Origin: Piezodorus guildinii
Taxonomy: Eukaryota; Arthropoda; Insecta; Hemiptera; Pentatomidae
Length of the DNA: 64,000 nucleotides
NCBI GenBank assembly: GCA_023052935.1
Contig: CM041297.1
Span: 100,451,063-100,515,062 of the forward strand
Direction: 5' to 3'
Shown: positions 33,113-42,890 of the stretch, piece after piece
Numbering within the stretch: position 1 is the first letter of the stretch
Layout of the letters: every line of letters begins with the position of its first letter
The notes under the pieces: generated by a model
The model's input: the letters and a program-made list of their open reading frames with translations, nothing else
Told to the model about the DNA's origin: nothing
The model's database searches: none
Translations under genes and position numbers: made by a program

Positions 33113-33506
33113 TGTGATGGGCCTGATGTGTGTGAGGGAGTGAGGTTATAACACACAGCTGGTGGGAGCAAAGAGGTTATGTGAAATGGATTTGTCACTG
33201 CCTCAAACATGTTTATATTTTAGTTTTCTTTATATTTAATTGAAGGTCATTTTTATTTATTATTTTATTTTCTGTGTTTTATGATAGTAGAAAGATTATT
33301 TTATTTTACAGTGGCAAATCCATTGCAACCTCTCACCAGCTGTGGGTTGGCTCTATCTCGATTTGTGTGTGCTCCTCATATTGTGTTCTTCTTTTGTATT
33401 ATAGTATTCCATGCTTTATTTAACTGTTTTTATCATTACGAACAATAAAAGAACCATTCGTACTAATAGTGCCAGGCTGTAGTTATTTCGCCCTCACCTC
33501 CTCAAA
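33113..33506 (+). repeat. 5' LTR of the CsRn1-type element
   Basis: Starts TGTGATGGGCC and ends CCTCCTCAAA. An AATAAA (33446-33451) lies ~55 bp before its end and may serve in 3' end formation of the transcript. Confidence 0.9.
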
Positions 33507-33508
33507 AG

Positions 33509-33526
33509 TGGTGACCCCGACGGTGA
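33509..33526 (+). promoter_or_regulatory. Primer-binding site (tRNA-Trp-like)
   Basis: TGGTGACCCCGACG, two bases after the LTR, is complementary to the 3' end of tRNA-Trp. The match degrades after 14 nt. Confidence 0.75.
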
Positions 33527-33590
33527 GTTTTAAACTATTATTTTTTCTTCTCTTTCTTCTTTTTTTTTTTTTTCTGGCAATATCATTACA

Positions 33591-34424
33591 ATGCCATTCG
33601 ATTTATTCACGCAGGACATGGAGGACAAGAAAGTGGAGGTGGAGTCAGCATCGGTCCCCAATGCGCTGGCGAGATTGCCAACTTTTTATAGAGAAGAGCC
33701 AGATCTGTGGTTCATTCAAGCTGAGGCGGTATTCAGCTCATGTAAGATCAGTAATAGTAAGAGCAAATTTCAGCTGATTATCGCCCAGCTTGATTTTCAG
33801 ACTCTTCGACAAGTCGCAGATCTGGCTCGTAATCCGCCTGTTAATGAGCCCTATGAAAGGTTAAAAGAGCGGCTACTTTCCAGCTTCGGGCAGTCAGATA
33901 GCTGGAAGATGAAAAAACTCCTGGAAGAGCAGAAATTGGGCGATCAGAGGCCTTCCCAATTTCTGCGAGAGATGCAGCAGCTGGCAGGAGAGAAGGTCCC
34001 GGAGGACATGCTTAGTACTCTGTGGCTCCGGGGGTTACCTGAGGGAATGCAGGCGGCTTTGGCTGCTACCGATCATACTGATCTGACCAAGTTGGCCCGC
34101 ATCGCAGATAAAATAGCGGAGATTCAGCAACCCCCAGGTAATCCGATTATGGCTTATCAGCCGGAGCCAACTCCGGGGCCTTCAAGAAGAGATGGAGGAG
34201 ACATAGGAGCTGCCATCGAGCGCCTGACTGCCGAAGTAGCCGCTCTAAAAGCGCAAATGGGGGCCAGGACAAGTCGGCGGGACAGCGGATCGTCTAGTCG
34301 GAATCGCAGGGGCTCTAGAAGCAAGAGTAGACAGCGTCTCTGTTTTTACCACGAACGCTTCAGAGATAAGGCGACCAGATGCCGTCAGCCCTGCGACTGG
34401 AAACCGGCTAGAGCTTTAAACTAG
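33591..34424 (+). CDS. Gag of the CsRn1-type element
   Basis: A 277-aa capsid and RNA-binding protein. The N-terminal part (residues ~25-185) has the retrotransposon capsid pattern: PTFYREEPDLWFIQAEAVF, then YERLKERLLSSFG, then PSQFLREMQQLAG and LSTLWLRGLPEGMQ. A basic Ser/Arg stretch (about 240-258) leads to CFYHERFRDKATRCRQPC, a CHCC knuckle instead of the usual CCHC. The ATG at 33591 is used because no earlier in-frame ATG follows the LTR leader. The frame ends at TAG 34422-34424, directly after a -1 slippery heptamer. Confidence 0.92.
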   Translation: MPFDLFTQDMEDKKVEVESASVPNALARLPTFYREEPDLWFIQAEAVFSSCKISNSKSKFQLIIAQLDFQTLRQVADLARNPPVNEPYERLKERLLSSFGQSDSWKMKKLLEEQKLGDQRPSQFLREMQQLAGEKVPEDMLSTLWLRGLPEGMQAALAATDHTDLTKLARIADKIAEIQQPPGNPIMAYQPEPTPGPSRRDGGDIGAAIERLTAEVAALKAQMGARTSRRDSGSSSRNRRGSRSKSRQRLCFYHERFRDKATRCRQPCDWKPARALN

Positions 34425-34459
34425 TCATAGCGGCGAACAAGGCGGGTCCCGTCGCTATG
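34415..34459 (+). promoter_or_regulatory. -1 ribosomal frameshift site (T TTA AAC) plus hairpin
   Basis: TTTAAAC at 34415-34421 is in the X XXY YYZ register of gag (T TTA AAC), immediately followed by the gag stop TAG. The -1 frame opens after an upstream TAG and reads on into Pol. Four bases later CATAGCG (34426-34432) can pair with CGCTATG (34453-34459), giving a 7-bp stem with a ~20-nt loop as a possible pausing element. Confidence 0.8.
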
Positions 34460-37400
34460 GCTAACAACCGTCGACTCTTCGTCTCTGACAGAATGTCCGG
34501 GGTCAGATATCTGGTGGATACCGGAGCCACCCTATCTGTCTACCCGGTGACGAACAGGACGAAGGCCACCGAGGAGTTCACGTTGTATGCTCCCAATGGG
34601 ACGCCCATTCCAACGTATGGCACCATTGTCCAGAACCTTGATCTGGGGCTCCGGCGGAAAATGTCGTGGCGATTTATCGTTGCCAAGGTTAGCCATCCCA
34701 TCATCGGCGCGGATTTACTTTTTCACTACAACATGATGGTAGATCTCGCCGGGTTCCAGCTGGTGGACCAGAGGACGGGGCTGACATCTAGAGGTAAATT
34801 GGCGAAGGTACCGGTGCCCACCATCTGCTCAGTACCAGCAGGAGAATGGTACTCCGCCCTGCTGCGCCGGTACCCTGCTGTGACTCAGCCTTCATCCTTT
34901 ATGACAGAACCGAAGCACGATGTCGTCCATCACATTGAGACCAGGGGAGCCCCAGTCACCGCGAGAGCCCGCCGCCTGCCACCGGGAAGATACAACACCG
35001 CCAAGAAGGAGTTTATGCAGATGATGGATGAAGGGATCTGCAGACCGTCGAATAGTCCTTGGGCCAGTCCGCTGCACATCGTCGAGAAGAAGGATGGAGG
35101 TATCCGGCCCTGCGGCGGCTACAGGCAGCTCAACGCTAAGACGGTCCCGGACAGATACGCTGTGCCCAACTTGGCGGATTTCAACGTTAATATGCACGGT
35201 AAGAAGATCTTCACCACATTGGACCTTAACCGTGCATATTACCAGATTCCGGTGGCAGAAGAGGATATTCCGAAGACCGCTGTCATCACACCTTTCGGGC
35301 TCTTCGAGTTCCTCCGTATGTGCTTTGGTCTCAGGAATGCATCGCAAACCTTCCAACGGTTCCTGGACCGTGTGCTTCGAGGGTTAGACTTTGCCTGGTG
35401 GTTCCTCGACGATATTATCATCGGCTCAAGAGATGAAGAGGAGCACAAAGCACATATGGAGGAAGTGCTACGGCGGCTGCAGGATCACGGCCTCACGGTG
35501 AACCTGACGAAGTGTGTCTTCGCTCGTCAGGAGGTCAAGTTTCTGGGACATAGAGTGAACTCCTCCGGCATCAGCGCCCAGTCAGCGAAGGTGGAGGCCA
35601 TAGTTTCCTATCCTAGGCCTGCTACTATCAAGGACCTGCGGCGTTTTCTGGGTATGTTTAACTTTTATCGCCGTTGCATACCCAGAGCGACGGAAATGCA
35701 AGCTCCGCTCAACAGGTTCCTTGCTGGAGCGAAGAAGAATGACAAGAGGCCAGTCGAGTGGAACAACAAAGCCGTAGAAGCGTTCGAGCGCTGCAAGACT
35801 GCCATCAAGAACTCCGCGGTACTGGGACATCCTAAGGCTAACGCTGAGCTTGTCCTGGTATGTGATGCCTCCAGCACAGCTATGGGAGCAGTCTTGCAGC
35901 AGAAGGATGGCGACGTTTGGCGGCCTCTTGGATTTTTCTCCAAGGCTCTCGCTCCAGCGCAACAGAAGTACGCCACGTACGACAGGGAACTATTGGCCAT
36001 CCACCGCGCCATTAAGCACTTTCGCCATTACCTTGAGGGGAGACATTTTGCTGTCTGGACGGACCACAAACCGCTTGAACAAGCGTTCTATCAGAAGCCA
36101 GAGACAGCGACGCCCATGCGGATTCGGTTGGTGAACTTTATCAGCCAGTTCACAACCGACATCCGCCACGTACCCGGGGAAGACAACGCTGTTGCCGACG
36201 CGCTCTCGAGGGTTGAGGACATCGACTGTACCGAGGACTATGAGCGCCTTGCGTCCGAGCAGCAGAAGGATCCATCGGTTTCTGAGCTTCAGAAGAACAG
36301 CCGTCTTCAGCTTCGCTGGATCCAGCCTCCCGGTACAGCCTCGTCTGTCCTCTGCGAAACCTCTACGCCTCAAGCGCGACCATACGTTCCTGAGTCCATG
36401 CGAGAAGAGATCTTCCAACGCCTGCATGGGCTCAGTCACCCCGGGATACGGACCTCGAGGCGGCTGGTCACGCAGCGTTTCTTTTGGCCAGGCATGAACG
36501 CCGACGTCTCGAGGTGGGCACGCTGCTGCATTCTCTGCCAGCGATCGAAAGTTGTCCGTCACACAGTGACTCCTCCAGGTACCTTTGCACCCAGCGGAAG
36601 GATGGAGCATATCCACGTGGACATCGTTGGGCCTCTGCCACCCTCCAACGGCATGCGTTATTGCCTCACGATGATAGATCGATTCACGCGTTGGCCTGAG
36701 GCGTGCCCGCTAGAGGAAATTACAAGCACCAAGGTAGCAGACGCAATAGTGGGCACGTGGATTTCCCGTTATGGTACGCCTGCAAGGATTACTACCGACC
36801 AAGGGCGCCAGTTTGAGTCAGACCTCTTTATTAGCCTCACTCGCGTCCTTGGTATCCAGAGGAGCAGGACTACGGCGTACCATCCTCAGTCCAACGGGTG
36901 CGTGGAGCGGTGGCATAGGTCCCTCAAGGCATCCCTAAGAGCAACGTTGGGAAATATGGGGTGGACAAAGGTGCTACCTACCGTCCTATTGGGTCTTCGG
37001 TCGGCGGTGAGAGAAGATGTTGGTGCCAGCGCTGCGGAAATGGTCTTCGGCCAACCACTTCGCCTCCCTGGAGAATTTTTTGAACCCTCTGAACGGCGGA
37101 AGGACGCGGAGGCGACATTGAAGACGCTGAGGGAAGCGATGAAGACGCTCCGGCCAGCTCCGCACCGCAGCAGTACGGCTCGCACCTTTGTTCACCGCGA
37201 TCTCAAGGACTGCACCCACGTTTTCCTTAGGGATGACACCGTCCGACGCCCGCTGACGCCGCCTTACACCGGCCCTCATCAGGTTCTCTCGAGGGAGGAG
37301 AAGACATTCAAGCTGCTGTTACCGACGGGACCGAAGACCGTCTCCATGGATCGCCTGAAGGTAGCACATCTTCTCCCGGGACCGGCAGAGGACAGCGGCA

Positions 37401-37606
37401 ACAGGGATCTGCCTACTCCATCGCCCTCTGGTGTGGCCAGCGGCAAGTGCGATCACCCCACTCCTTCTCCCACATCAGTGGACTCCGGACCTTCAAATGA
37501 CCTCGACTCAGAACAGCAGGATGCACCACCGCCTTATCGCACCCGGTCTGGTCGGGTGGTAAAGCCAAAGGTTCGTTTCTGTGCCGATGTCATTGGGGGG
37601 GAGTGA
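34425..37606 (+). CDS. Pol of the CsRn1-type element
   Basis: Numbered from the first ATG at 34457 (1049 aa); the frame is open from about 34412 and is probably reached by -1 frameshifting from gag. Aspartic protease has DTGA at residues 21-24. RT has TLDLNRAYYQ (252-261) and catalytic FLDD (314-317). RNase H has a VCDASS block (about 466) and TDHKPLEQ. Integrase has an HHCC finger ending CCILCQRSK, followed by HVDIVGPLP, TTDQGRQFES and NGCVERWH. The C-terminus is proline-rich with PPYRTRSGRVVKP. The stop TGA abuts the 3' LTR. There are no in-frame stops, so the copy could be autonomous. Confidence 0.93.
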
Positions 37607-38000
37607 TGTGATGGGCCTGATGTGTGTGAGTGAGTGAGGTTATAACACACAGCTGGTGGGAGCAAAGAGGTTATGTGAAATGAATTTGTCACTGCCTCAA
37701 ACATGTTTATATTTTAGTTTTCTTTATATTTAATTGAAGGTCATTTTTATTTATTATTTTATTTTATGTGTTTTATGATAGTAGAAAGATTATTTTATTT
37801 TACAGTGGCAAATCCATTGCAACCTCTCACCAGCTGTGGGTTGGCTCTATCTCGATTTGTGTGTGCTCCTCATATTGTGTTCTTCTTTTGTATTATAGTA
37901 TTCCATGCTTTATTTAACTGTTTTTATCATTACGAACAATAAAAGAACCATTCGTACTAATAGTGCCAGGCTGTAGTTATTTCGCCCTCACCTCCTCAAA
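37607..38000 (+). repeat. 3' LTR of the CsRn1-type element
   Basis: 394 bp. It differs from the 5' LTR at, for example, GAGTGAGTG versus GAGGGAGTG and ATGAATTTG versus ATGGATTTG. Confidence 0.9.
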
Positions 38001-38222
38001 AAGTGTCATCAGCATAGGTAGAAAGGAAGGTGTTAGGATGGGTTGGGATCTTCCAGAGAGGTAGGACTTTATGATGAGGTAGTATGTAGGAGGGAGGAAT
38101 TTACGGAGTTTGTAAAGCAGTCCTGGGTGCCAGACTCGGTCAAATGCCTGTTCTACGTCGAGAAAGGCTCCCGTGCAGTACAATCCGCGCTCTAGTGCTG
38201 ATGAAACAACATCCACCACACG
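38001..38222 (-). pseudogene. J1 Jockey-type LINE, upstream part beyond the LTR element
   Basis: Minus-strand RT fragment with VVDVVSSALERGLYCTGAFL, VEQAFDRVWHPGLLYKL and SYLSGRS, equivalent to residues ~228-285 of the 6915-8597 protein. It is a continuation of the 32355-33112 copy, with the central RT region deleted. The 5' end joins the Penelope-like fragment at about 38222. Confidence 0.85.
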
Positions 38223-38400
38223 AAATATTAAAATAAAATTGTTTTCTATCAATATCAAACGACTGCACTGCATCTTGTTTTTTAGCTCTGATAAAGAACC
38301 ACAACGTGGGTCGAAACGTTACTTGATAAGTATATATTTTTAATATTATCTGATATTTTATGACCGCCGCCCGAATCATTTTATCCTTCATACATCTTTA
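38223..38400 (+). mobile_element. Penelope-like fragment with hammerhead-like core
   Basis: CTCTGATAAAG, a hairpin AACCAC-AAC-GTGGGT, then CGAAACGTTAC (38285-38320). This arrangement (CTGATRA, stem-loop, CGAAACG) resembles hammerhead motifs reported in Penelope-like elements. A related copy at 61985-62060 (minus strand) has a different but again paired hairpin. No RT coding is present. Confidence 0.45.
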
Positions 38401-38715
38401 TTCTTGAACGGCTTGAACGATTTCGCTGATATGTTTTTTTGTCTATAACAGTCAGGAGAAGGATCTTATGAAAATTAAAATAGTTTCTTTGGTATATTTT
38501 TTTCTTTAATTTTCAAATGTAATAATAATCTCGGCTTGACCGATTTTACTAATCCTTTTATTGTTGTGTTTATAACAGCCAGGAAAAGTATCTTATAAAA
38601 GAAAAAGTTACTTAGTTAGGTCTTCTTTTTTCTTTTTTTCCTTTGGTCATCGCATCACGCGTGAACGGCTTGACTAATTTCGCTGAGACAGGACATCGTC
38701 TGTCGGTTCAGCTAG
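38401..38715 (+). mobile_element. Possible Helitron 3'-end fragment
   Basis: Two direct motifs, GAACGGCTTGAACGATTTCGCTGA (38405) and GTGAACGGCTTGACTAATTTCGC (38660), bracket the segment. It ends GACATCGTCTGTC, a short hairpin, then GGTTCAGCTAG followed by T. A hairpin plus CTRR-T end is the Helitron signature, and GGTTCAGCTAG resembles insect Helitron tails I know. The 5' end is not located. Confidence 0.35.
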
Positions 38716-39190
38716 TAATTTATAAATATTAAATTCTGTCCAAAGAGAAAAACTTAATGATACATTTTTTGATGTCAGAAACGTCTGTAAAACGAAACTT
38801 TTAATTAGTATAGACACAAAAAAAGAAGATGTCTAAAGTAAGTTAAAGTCAAGTTGAAAGTGAATAAAACTAAAACGAACAGAATTGAGACGAGCTTTTA
38901 TTGAGTGTATCCGCCATGCTGCTCCTCTATCCCCATTCAAACCTCAACTTTTACAATATACAAACAGACGCTTAACAGTGTGATAATTTAATTGTTCACA
39001 CAAACTTTGAATGAATAAAAATCTGCCCAAATTTCGATTTGTTTTATCAATTAATTTATTTTTCATTTTTTTATCACAATTGTCCTTATAAGATTTTATT
39101 TTATAAATAAATTTGTCTCTTGGCTGACATATTATATATTTCAATCGTACATAAATGTTATTCTTAAGAAGCCATTCTCAGAAAAAAATA
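38716..39190. other. AT-rich gap
   Basis: No supported gene. Confidence 0.3.
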
Positions 39191-39345
39191 ATTTAGCTAT
39201 TCTCACGGAAGTAGAAGGGGCGAGATTTATTTTGTGGTTCCTGAACAAATTGATTTCTACTGGGCCAGGAAAGATTCGAACAGTGCAGCTTCTGACCTTA
39301 TATTAAGGTATCATCTTAACACTCTACCATCATGGCCCCTGTTCA
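39191..39345 (-). mobile_element. tRNA-like block, probable SINE head
   Basis: On the minus strand GGGGCCATGATGGTAGAGTG (A-box-like) and TGTTCGAATCTTTCC (B box) are ~45 nt apart. GGGGCCA can pair with TGGCCC downstream. The anticodon arm is not convincing, so I favour a tRNA-derived SINE over a functional tRNA gene. Confidence 0.45.
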
Positions 39346-39540
39346 AGCCCAAGTTTACAATTACTTTAATTTTATTTATTGTTATCAAGATAACAGATGT
39401 TCTTTTGTTTTTCATAATGTGCGTTGGTTTTATATTGTTAAGAAACATATATTACTAGAGTCAGTGTGAACATTGTTGTGGGTTGTTTTAAAAAAAAGGA
39501 GAAAAAAAAACAATATCTCACCTCTTTTTATGTGAAATAA
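39346..39540. other. Unassigned spacer
   Basis: AT-rich; the short frames are not convincing. Confidence 0.3.
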
Positions 39541-39553
39541 TCCTCTATTCAAG

Positions 39554-40080
39554 AAATTAAGAAAATCTCGTGAAGCCGAGCGAAGGAAGCATCCAGGTGG
39601 TAAGTTTTCATCTTTCGCACCATTCTTATTTGAACCACCCAACAGTCTTACGGGGAGAGGTTTGTTTTTCGATTTTGAAAAGCCCCTTGCCCCAACAGTT
39701 CCTACTAAAAATCTCTAATATAATCATGTCTTTTGGAACGAAAAAAACAATCGTCCTAATATCCGAGGTCAGTCTCACTGTAGCGTTTGAAAATGGATTT
39801 TGCTCAATCAATATTATCAAGAGTAGTCCCATACCGTGATGATATAGATTTATGACGCTCTTTTAATATGTAAATACAGAGCGAATTCAGCGGATACCCA
39901 TGGCCATCGGATGACACGCCATCAGGTGGACCAGAGGTGGTAGGGAGAACGAAAATAGAGCAGGCTGTGGGCAGTGCGGTGCTAGTGCTATGTGCTGTAA
40001 CAAGTGCTGCGTGGGCTGCTGCCTCGATGAGCCCATCAAGTTACCCATAGATCTCAACGACCAATCAGACCTTCTCAAGG
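39554..40080 (+). other. Candidate orphan exons (unassigned host gene)
   Basis: 39554-39600 reads LRKSREAERRKHPG followed by a good donor (G/GTAAGT). 39893-40080 begins after TACAG and ends AAG/GTGAGT. In one frame its 3' part encodes CGQCGASAMCCNKCCVGCC and LDEPIKLPIDLNDQSDLLK, with six cysteines in a nine-residue cluster region. That frame has a TGA near 39916, so its true acceptor would have to lie downstream (e.g. after 39930). I cannot name the protein. Base composition here is distinctly less AT-rich than the surroundings. It could be part of a host gene or captured sequence. Confidence 0.35.
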
Positions 40081-40534
40081 TGAGTTACCGTCTCCAAGAA
40101 ATGGTACGAGTAGGCTTTAGGGGGTCTATGAAGGGTTGTATATTCGAAAACTTGATGCAACGGTGTGCCTATGTGCTTCATACAAATAAAGCATATGCTA
40201 TTGTCATCACAAGGAAACAACTATGAGGACGGAAATGACCAAAAAATAATGGAATAAGATTTCATTTACAATCATAGAACAGATGTAATGACCATCAACA
40301 TTATATTAATTAATATTCCTCCTTAACGCTTCTAATTTTAGCAATGATACATTTCTTGAGCTGTTAATCAATTTTAAATTTTACTTAATTATTACAGTTA
40401 CACATGTGAACTTTTTTAATTTTTTATTTCTAAATCCTCCAGTCCAAACAAACAACTTACATAATAAAATATCATATATGGGATGAATCAGAAATAATCC
40501 CTTTTTTGCATTGAATCATTTCTGTATATACATA
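40081..40534. other. AT-rich gap
   Basis: Nothing recognised beyond possible intron sequence of the candidate exon. Confidence 0.3.
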
Positions 40535-41380
40535 TTTTTACATTCACTTACCTATATATAAAACATACATCGTAAGGGAATGTATTGCGATCGTGAAAAT
40601 TTTCGAATTCCAGTTTTTCAACGGAAATACACGTTTAGAGTCCCCTGAGTCCAAATGACCAAGTCCCGCAAAAAGGTCTCTGTCTGTTTGGGTAAGGAAA
40701 GTCTCGCACGAAAACGAAAAGTCGTACAATACAGAAATTTTCTATTTAAGACAAATGTACCGAGATGTTACAGCAACATTTTGATCAAAATCAGCTAACC
40801 TGAAGAGCCACTTTATACCATGTATTTAGCAACTTTTTACGATTGTCTCAAAAACGGCTCTAATGATTTTGATTAAACTCCCAATATCGATGTTAAATTT
40901 AATAGGCTTTAGTATCATGTAGGTTTCATTCTGATTTAAATATTCTGACAGGGCCTAAATGCCCATATTTTAAATTTTCATCTTTTGAACTTCCTTTAAT
41001 TTTATTAAATCTATAAAAACAACTATATCATCAATTTAGCACTGATAAACAACGGACAAATGTGTAATTATAAGTGTAAAGATATCTAGCTAAAACGTTG
41101 GAAAACTAAAGATTTTAGAACAATAATATCTTATACACGAAATTGTAAAAGTTAATGGAGAGTGATGAAAAGAATATAAACCTAACTAGTTGTCATAGAT
41201 AATATTATAATGGATTATTTAATATGGCACATGTTTCTATTTCAAATTTAATGTAATTAATTCATTCACAATTTGTATTTATCTCTAAGTGTATTTTAAA
41301 AATTCTCAAAAACTATTAAAATTTATTTTAACAATGGAGGTAAGTGAAAGTCGTGTGTTGCGCCCACCAGATTTTTGTCT
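40535..41380 (+). repeat. Dispersed repeat T1, copy d (reference-length)
   Basis: The most complete simple copy. It runs from ATTCACTTACCTATATATA and ATTGCGATCGTGAAAATTTT through GCCACTTTATACCATG and GGTTTCATTCTGATT. It ends AGGTAAGTGAAAGTCGTGTG, then ACCAGATTTTT. About 0.8 kb with no coding frame. Confidence 0.75.
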
Positions 41381-42650
41381 AGATTTCAAAACGTTTTCCT
41401 TTTTGGTTATGTTTATTTTATTTTTCAAACACTATTAGACGCAAGGTTGTTATCTGAGGGAACCGAGAGTAGAGTGTTAAACATATGCAATATACATTTG
41501 GAAAACAGAAAATATACAAAAGCATGTTAAAAGATAGAGTATTTAGGTAGAAAATCATTACACACTTGACTGACCTTAGTTCGATATTAATAAACTTTCT
41601 AAAGGCGTGCCTTAATTGTGGATTTATAAATATAGCAATTTGTTTTAAGTTTCTTCAAATGGTTTTTAATCAACGATAAAATATGCTCCACAAATTTTTA
41701 TATTGCTTTACAAAGTTATATGATTAGATATGATCAATGTGTGGCTTAGATACAAAACTATACACTGCTAATTTTTTCACATATAAAGGATGGCTTGTTG
41801 AAATAAATATGTTTTAAAATGAATGAAAGAAAACAGTCTGGCAATAAAACTGATTTATGAAAAATATGAACTAATTTTTAAGTATCATAGGTAATATTGA
41901 TACATATCATCCTGGAAGTATGAAAATTTTGCATTGCCAGTAAAGCATGAAGTATCATATAAAGTCCAGAAAAATCTCTTCATTGTTTTAGACCAATAAT
42001 GATCTAGTATATATGTATTCTACTATTGTATTCTATATTGTTTATCTAGTCACTTTGATTAAACAAAACTGTTGGTTATGTTGCTCCAAACATTTTGAAC
42101 ATTGTAAATCTACTATTTTTGTTTCCTTGTCCAGGGTGAGGCTATTTTATCAACCTAACATACGATGGCGTTTATAAATCCATCCGACTGCAAGAAAACA
42201 CGACCACCCTTCATTATGAATAGGAATATCTTTTTTTAATGCACAAAAAAAAACCGACTCAATGGTATTTACGCTTATTCACTTTTGTAACGTCTAACCC
42301 TTAAAACTTAAAATATTTATTGTAATTTGTTACTAATACATAAATTTACAGCATAATCTTCGAATATAAGATATTATAATAAAAACATTAAAATTTTAAA
42401 ATATAATAGGATGAACTACATTCAAGCAAATAGTAGTTTGGCTTTCAGTATAATTTTATAATTATGTACATGGTAATTTATTTACATAAACAATTTTTGT
42501 TCAGAACTAATAGACATGTTATACTCACGCCACACCAGTTGATTTTATTAATTAAGGCTAAGCGATGTGATACTACTAATGATACTACCTGATACATAAG
42601 GAGTAATTGTATTAAACAGAACGTCACAAGCTCCAAAAAACTTTTTCTCC
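41381..42650. other. AT-rich gap
   Basis: No supported gene or repeat assignment in about 1.3 kb. Confidence 0.35.
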
Positions 42651-42890
42651 TTTTTTTTTTTTTTTTTCTAACCCTCCAAAATTTATTTTCAACTATTTAC
42701 AACATATTTATACACATATAACTATGTACATTTTTACAATTTTTGGTCCTTTTTTTGCCCGGAGGCATTTTAAGGTTTATTATACATCATGCGCTGGAGG
42801 CGCTTTATGCACTAGGGCTTAAGCCTTTATTCACAGTGGGAATAGGGAAGGGCTATTCTTTTGGGGACAGTAAGAAAAGGTTAGGTGGGT

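Larger units (their letters stand above)
33113..38000 (+). mobile_element. CsRn1-type Ty3/Gypsy retrotransposon, apparently intact
   Basis: 394-bp LTRs (33113-33506 and 37607-38000) differ at only about three sites. AAGTG flanks the element on both sides (33108-33112 and 38001-38005), giving a 5-bp target duplication inside a J1 copy. The primer site matches tRNA-Trp. Gag and Pol are both open, with full protease, RT, RNase H and integrase. The tRNA-Trp primer and CHCC-type Gag knuckle are known marks of the CsRn1 clade. No envelope frame is seen. Confidence 0.93.

Noticed and set aside
34892..37279. Minus-strand and alternate-frame ORFs of 100-208 codons
   Set aside because: Shadows of the GC-rich CsRn1-type pol gene.
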